Positions 61,667 through 64,000 of a stretch of DNA of 64,000 nt are shown here, piece after piece. Under the pieces are notes generated by a model that saw only the letters and a program-made list of their open reading frames with translations, was not told the origin of the DNA and did not search any database. Every line of letters begins with the position of its first letter. Within the stretch, counting starts at the first letter, position 1. Where the stretch lies: NCBI RefSeq assembly GCF_014145335.1, contig NZ_JACIVI010000001.1:186001-250000 (forward strand), read 5' to 3'. The position numbers were made by a program, and so were the translations under genes. This DNA comes from Aquariibacter albus (lineage in GTDB: Bacteria > Pseudomonadota > Gammaproteobacteria > Burkholderiales > Burkholderiaceae_C).

Positions 61667-62332
61667 TCAGTTGTAGCCCTCGGTCCAGCGGCTGGGCTGG
61701 AAGCGGATGCGCGGAATCGCCGGCGTGCCGGGGCTGCTCAGGGCCTCGTCCAGCTCCAGCACGATGTCGCCGTCCTGGGGCGAGGGCCGCTCGATCGGGA
61801 ACGTCAGCGTCAGCACATGCGGCCGGTCGCGGGCCTCGAGCAGGAGTTCCCCGGACAGCGGTCGGTCGGCGTAGCGACCGCCCCGCTCGACCGGCTCGCC
61901 CGCTTCATTCCACTGGCCCCAGACGCTGGCGGCCTGGGCGGCGACCGTCTGCCCGCCGACGCTCAGCCGGGCCCGCGCGGGGCGCAGCAGGAAGGACCGT
62001 CCGCCCTGCGGCCACACCGACAGCGTGAGCTGCGTGAGTCCGGGCTGCGCCGGCTGCAGCGGGACCGCTCGCGGGTCGATGCCCAGGGGCAGCACCCCGG
62101 CATAGACCTGTGTGTCATGCGTGCGCACCGCATTGTTCAGGTTCACCCGCAGCCGCAGGCCCGGCAGCACGAGTTCGCGCCGAAGTCGGGCCTCGTCGGC
62201 TGTTACATTCACGCCCGCCGCAGGCGGCATGGCTCCGATGTAGGGCAGGCTTTCCCAGCCGCCGCGGTAGCCGGCACAGGCACTCAGCAGGGCCAGGGAG
62301 GCCGCGAGGGTGATCGGGGTGCGCAGGGCCAT
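61667..62332 (-). CDS. Hypothetical lipoprotein
   Basis: No family recognised. From ATG 62332 (221 residues; ATG 62353 is seven codons upstream) the protein has a lipoprotein signal with lipobox LLSAC (about 15-19). The mature part is predicted beta-rich: LPGLRLRVNLNNAVRTHDTQVYAGVL, broken here at LPGLRLRVNLNNAVRTHDT, then PLGIDPRAVPLQ and LTLTFPIERPSPQDGDIVLEL. The spacing of polar strands is like a small outer-membrane or periplasmic barrel/sandwich. It converges with tetR and is divergent from the hydrolase gene. Confidence 0.65.
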   Translation of the reverse strand: MALRTPITLAASLALLSACAGYRGGWESLPYIGAMPPAAGVNVTADEARLRRELVLPGLRLRVNLNNAVRTHDTQVYAGVLPLGIDPRAVPLQPAQPGLTQLTLSVWPQGGRSFLLRPARARLSVGGQTVAAQAASVWGQWNEAGEPVERGGRYADRPLSGELLLEARDRPHVLTLTFPIERPSPQDGDIVLELDEALSSPGTPAIPRIRFQPSRWTEGYN

Positions 62333-62522
62333 GGGGTTTCCAGGGAGCTTCATGGGCGACGCGGACCCGCAGCGGCGCACTGGGCCGCCTTGTCGCGCCG
62401 CTGGAGGAGACGCTCGGGCATGCTGGTTGCAAGCATTCTGTCAGACGTCATGCCGGGGAATCCAAGCCAGAGCGGGCAGCCGATCCGCAGCTTCGTGGGG
62501 TCAGGTTTTGTCCGAGGTGTTC

Positions 62523-63509
62523 ATGAGCTTGTCGTTCTTCCGCATCCTGCTGCTCGCATGCGCCGGGCTGCTCCATCTGCCGGTCGAGGCCCAGGTGTCC
62601 TGCACCGGGAAAAGTCTCGGGCTGGCGCCCGGGAAATCGGTCTACAAGGATATTGCCTACGACGGCGATGTCCGCACGAAGTTTGATCTGTATTACCCTG
62701 CGGCCGTTCGGGCAAACTATCCGCTGGTGGTTCTCTACCATGAAGGTGCATTTCTCTACGGCGACAAGAGCGGCTATGCATCGACGGCCCTCGATTACCA
62801 GGCGTGGGGGGTGGCGGTTGCGGTCGTGAATTACCGGTATGCCAATGCCGGAACCAAGAATCCGAATCTGGAAGCGGATCCCGAGAAGGGCGTCCTGCGC
62901 AGCCTGCGCGATGGACAGCGCGCCCTGCAGTTCATCCGTTGCCATGCCGCGGCCTTGAAGATCCAGCCGGCCAACATCGTGCTTCAGGGCCGATCGGCCG
63001 GCGCCAGCATGGCCTTGTGGATCGGCCTGCAGTCCGAGCAGGCCCAGCCCAAAAGCGCCGATCCGGTCGCGCGTCAATCCACCCGGGTGCGCGGCATCGT
63101 CGCCTCGGTGCCGCAGGCCAGTCTCGATGGTTCGGTGTGGGAGAAGCTGGTCTTCAAGGCCTACCCCTATTTCTCGCTTGACCACATGGCGGATTTCGGG
63201 GCGATTCTCTACGACTTGCGCCGTTTCGATCGCTACAAGTTCTACAACGATGCCCGGATCATCAGTTACCGCAAGCGGGTGAATTACCTGGACCAGTTGT
63301 CAGCCGATGACCCCGAGCTTTGGGTGGATTCCGACGAGGCGGTCGGTCCGCCGAGCCCGCACCATCCCTACCACGTGCTGGAACTGAAGAAGCGGGCGGA
63401 CGCGGTACGCGTCAAGGGCTCGTATGCCACCCCCAAGGCGCCGGAGCTGAAGCTGCAGGCCAAGGAGACGGTCAAGGCCTTCGTGGCCCGCAAGTTCCAG
63501 GGGCGCTGA
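62523..63509 (+). CDS. Exported alpha/beta hydrolase (esterase-like)
   Basis: 328 residues with a signal peptide (FFRILLLACAGLLHLPVEAQ). The mature part begins with a cysteine (VSCTGK). The BD-FAE/carboxylesterase pattern is visible: LVVLYHEGAFLYGDKSGYAS holds the oxyanion-hole HEG motif, and QGRSAGASMALW is the nucleophile elbow (serine near 157). Catalytic Asp/His are not fixed, though DSDEAVGPPSPHHPYHVL near the C-terminus is a candidate region. GC content is visibly lower than in the neighbours, with codons such as GAT, TTT, AAT and TAT. Substrate unknown; transfer from elsewhere is possible. Confidence 0.75.
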   Translation: MSLSFFRILLLACAGLLHLPVEAQVSCTGKSLGLAPGKSVYKDIAYDGDVRTKFDLYYPAAVRANYPLVVLYHEGAFLYGDKSGYASTALDYQAWGVAVAVVNYRYANAGTKNPNLEADPEKGVLRSLRDGQRALQFIRCHAAALKIQPANIVLQGRSAGASMALWIGLQSEQAQPKSADPVARQSTRVRGIVASVPQASLDGSVWEKLVFKAYPYFSLDHMADFGAILYDLRRFDRYKFYNDARIISYRKRVNYLDQLSADDPELWVDSDEAVGPPSPHHPYHVLELKKRADAVRVKGSYATPKAPELKLQAKETVKAFVARKFQGR

Positions 63510-63533
63510 GCACGGGACGGGCGGCGGCCGCGC

Positions 63534-64000
63534 TCAGCGGAACACGGCCAGCGCCTTCTCCAGCGCCATCGTGAAGGGCGCTTCCATCAGCGGCAAGGTC
63601 AGGGCCATGCCGATCAGGCCCACCCCCAGGGTGATCGGGAAGCCGATCGCGAAGATGTTGAGCTGCTGCGCGACCCGCGCCACCACGCCCAGGGCCAGGT
63701 TGACGAAGAGCAGCATGCCCAGGATGGGCAGCGCGATCCACAGGCCCAGGCGGAAGATCTCCGCGCCCCAGGCCTGCGGCTGAAGCTGCTGCAGCACGGC
63801 CAGCGGCGAGCCGGTGGCCGGGAAGAGCTGGAAGCTGTCGATCACCGCCGCGCTCAGCATCAGGTGGCCGTGCACGGTGATGAAGATCCAGGCCGCCAGC
63901 GTGCCGTAGAAGCGGCTGACGGCGGTGGACTGGCTGCCGCTCATCGGGTCGAAGAAGGCCGCGAAGTTCAGGCCCATCTGCAGGCCGACCAGCTCGCCCG
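63534..64000 (-). CDS. fliR: Flagellar export apparatus protein FliR, C-terminal fragment (cut by window edge)
   Basis: The 3' part of a gene that continues past base 64000. Reading inward, the visible portion begins GELVGLQMGLNFAAFFDP, a strong match to the conserved GEIIGLQMGLSFATFFDP-type segment of FliR. After it come helices (LAAWIFITVHGHLMLSAAVI, LFVNLALGVVARVAQQLNIF) and the C-terminal helix ending LEKALAVFR. FliR is a membrane component of the type III export gate. It indicates a flagellar gene cluster just beyond the window and a motile ancestor. Confidence 0.88.
   Translation of the reverse strand, partial: GELVGLQMGLNFAAFFDPMSGSQSTAVSRFYGTLAAWIFITVHGHLMLSAAVIDSFQLFPATGSPLAVLQQLQPQAWGAEIFRLGLWIALPILGMLLFVNLALGVVARVAQQLNIFAIGFPITLGVGLIGMALTLPLMEAPFTMALEKALAVFR

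Overview
The window is a contiguous stretch of a very GC-rich bacterial chromosome (I estimate about 72 % G+C by eye). Almost every codon ends in G or C, so long spurious reading frames run antisense to the real genes. Gene content and order (map-glnD; tolB-pal-cpoB; rng-maf-rlmH-rsfS-nadD-hemF-purD-yebC; a C-terminally extended RsfS) point to a betaproteobacterium of the order Burkholderiales, most likely near the Rubrivivax/Leptothrix/Roseateles group. That placement is inferred from gene order, not computed.

Layout. 1-3.9 kb: start of purL (minus), then map and glnD (plus). 3.9-9.2 kb: a TonB energy module (exbB-exbD-exbD-tonB, minus) with a Fur-box-like site, next to a TonB-dependent receptor. 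9.3-10.9 kb: ldcA and tadA. 11.1-29.7 kb: an ABC-transporter-dependent (group 2/3-like) capsule locus running entirely on the plus strand: kpsM-kpsT-kpsE-kpsD, five sugar or polymer-modifying genes (three glycosyltransferases, a pyruvyltransferase-like protein, and a glycosyltransferase fused to an AlgX/AlgJ-like acetyltransferase domain), an SGNH-hydrolase lipoprotein, then kpsC-kpsS. 29.8-30.0 kb: two tRNA-Lys genes (CUU and UUU) with a promoter and a shared terminator. 30.1-42.8 kb: housekeeping blocks: tcdA, cpoB-pal-tolB, rng, maf, rlmH, rsfS, nadD, hemF, purD, yebC and a HerA-like ATPase. 42.8-49.7 kb: a charged exported protein, glnS, a lipase-like protein, a HELVH putative metallopeptidase, a NarL-type two-component pair and a cysteine hydrolase. 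50.0-55.2 kb: a vitamin B12 uptake operon under a cobalamin riboswitch: btuB, a fused btuC-btuD and btuF. 55.2-61.6 kb: a tripartite RND efflux operon divergent from its TetR regulator. 61.7-64.0 kb: a lipoprotein, an exported alpha/beta hydrolase of lower GC, and the 3' part of fliR.

How the parts fit. ExbB/ExbD/TonB would energise outer-membrane receptors, including the one beside it and BtuB. The capsule locus encodes export (KpsMTED), the Kdo-lipid anchor (KpsS/KpsC), assembly of the repeat unit and likely decoration by pyruvyl and acetyl groups. No Kdo-synthesis genes lie in it, so CMP-Kdo must come from elsewhere. The most unusual items are the glycosyltransferase/AlgX-like fusion, the internally duplicated N-terminal region of the double GT2 enzyme, the mosaic GT2 at 18.6 kb, the BtuC-BtuD fusion with a strong Shine-Dalgarno at the riboswitch edge, and the nested operator between the efflux operon and its TetR gene. 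I found no insertion sequence, CRISPR array, rRNA or phage.
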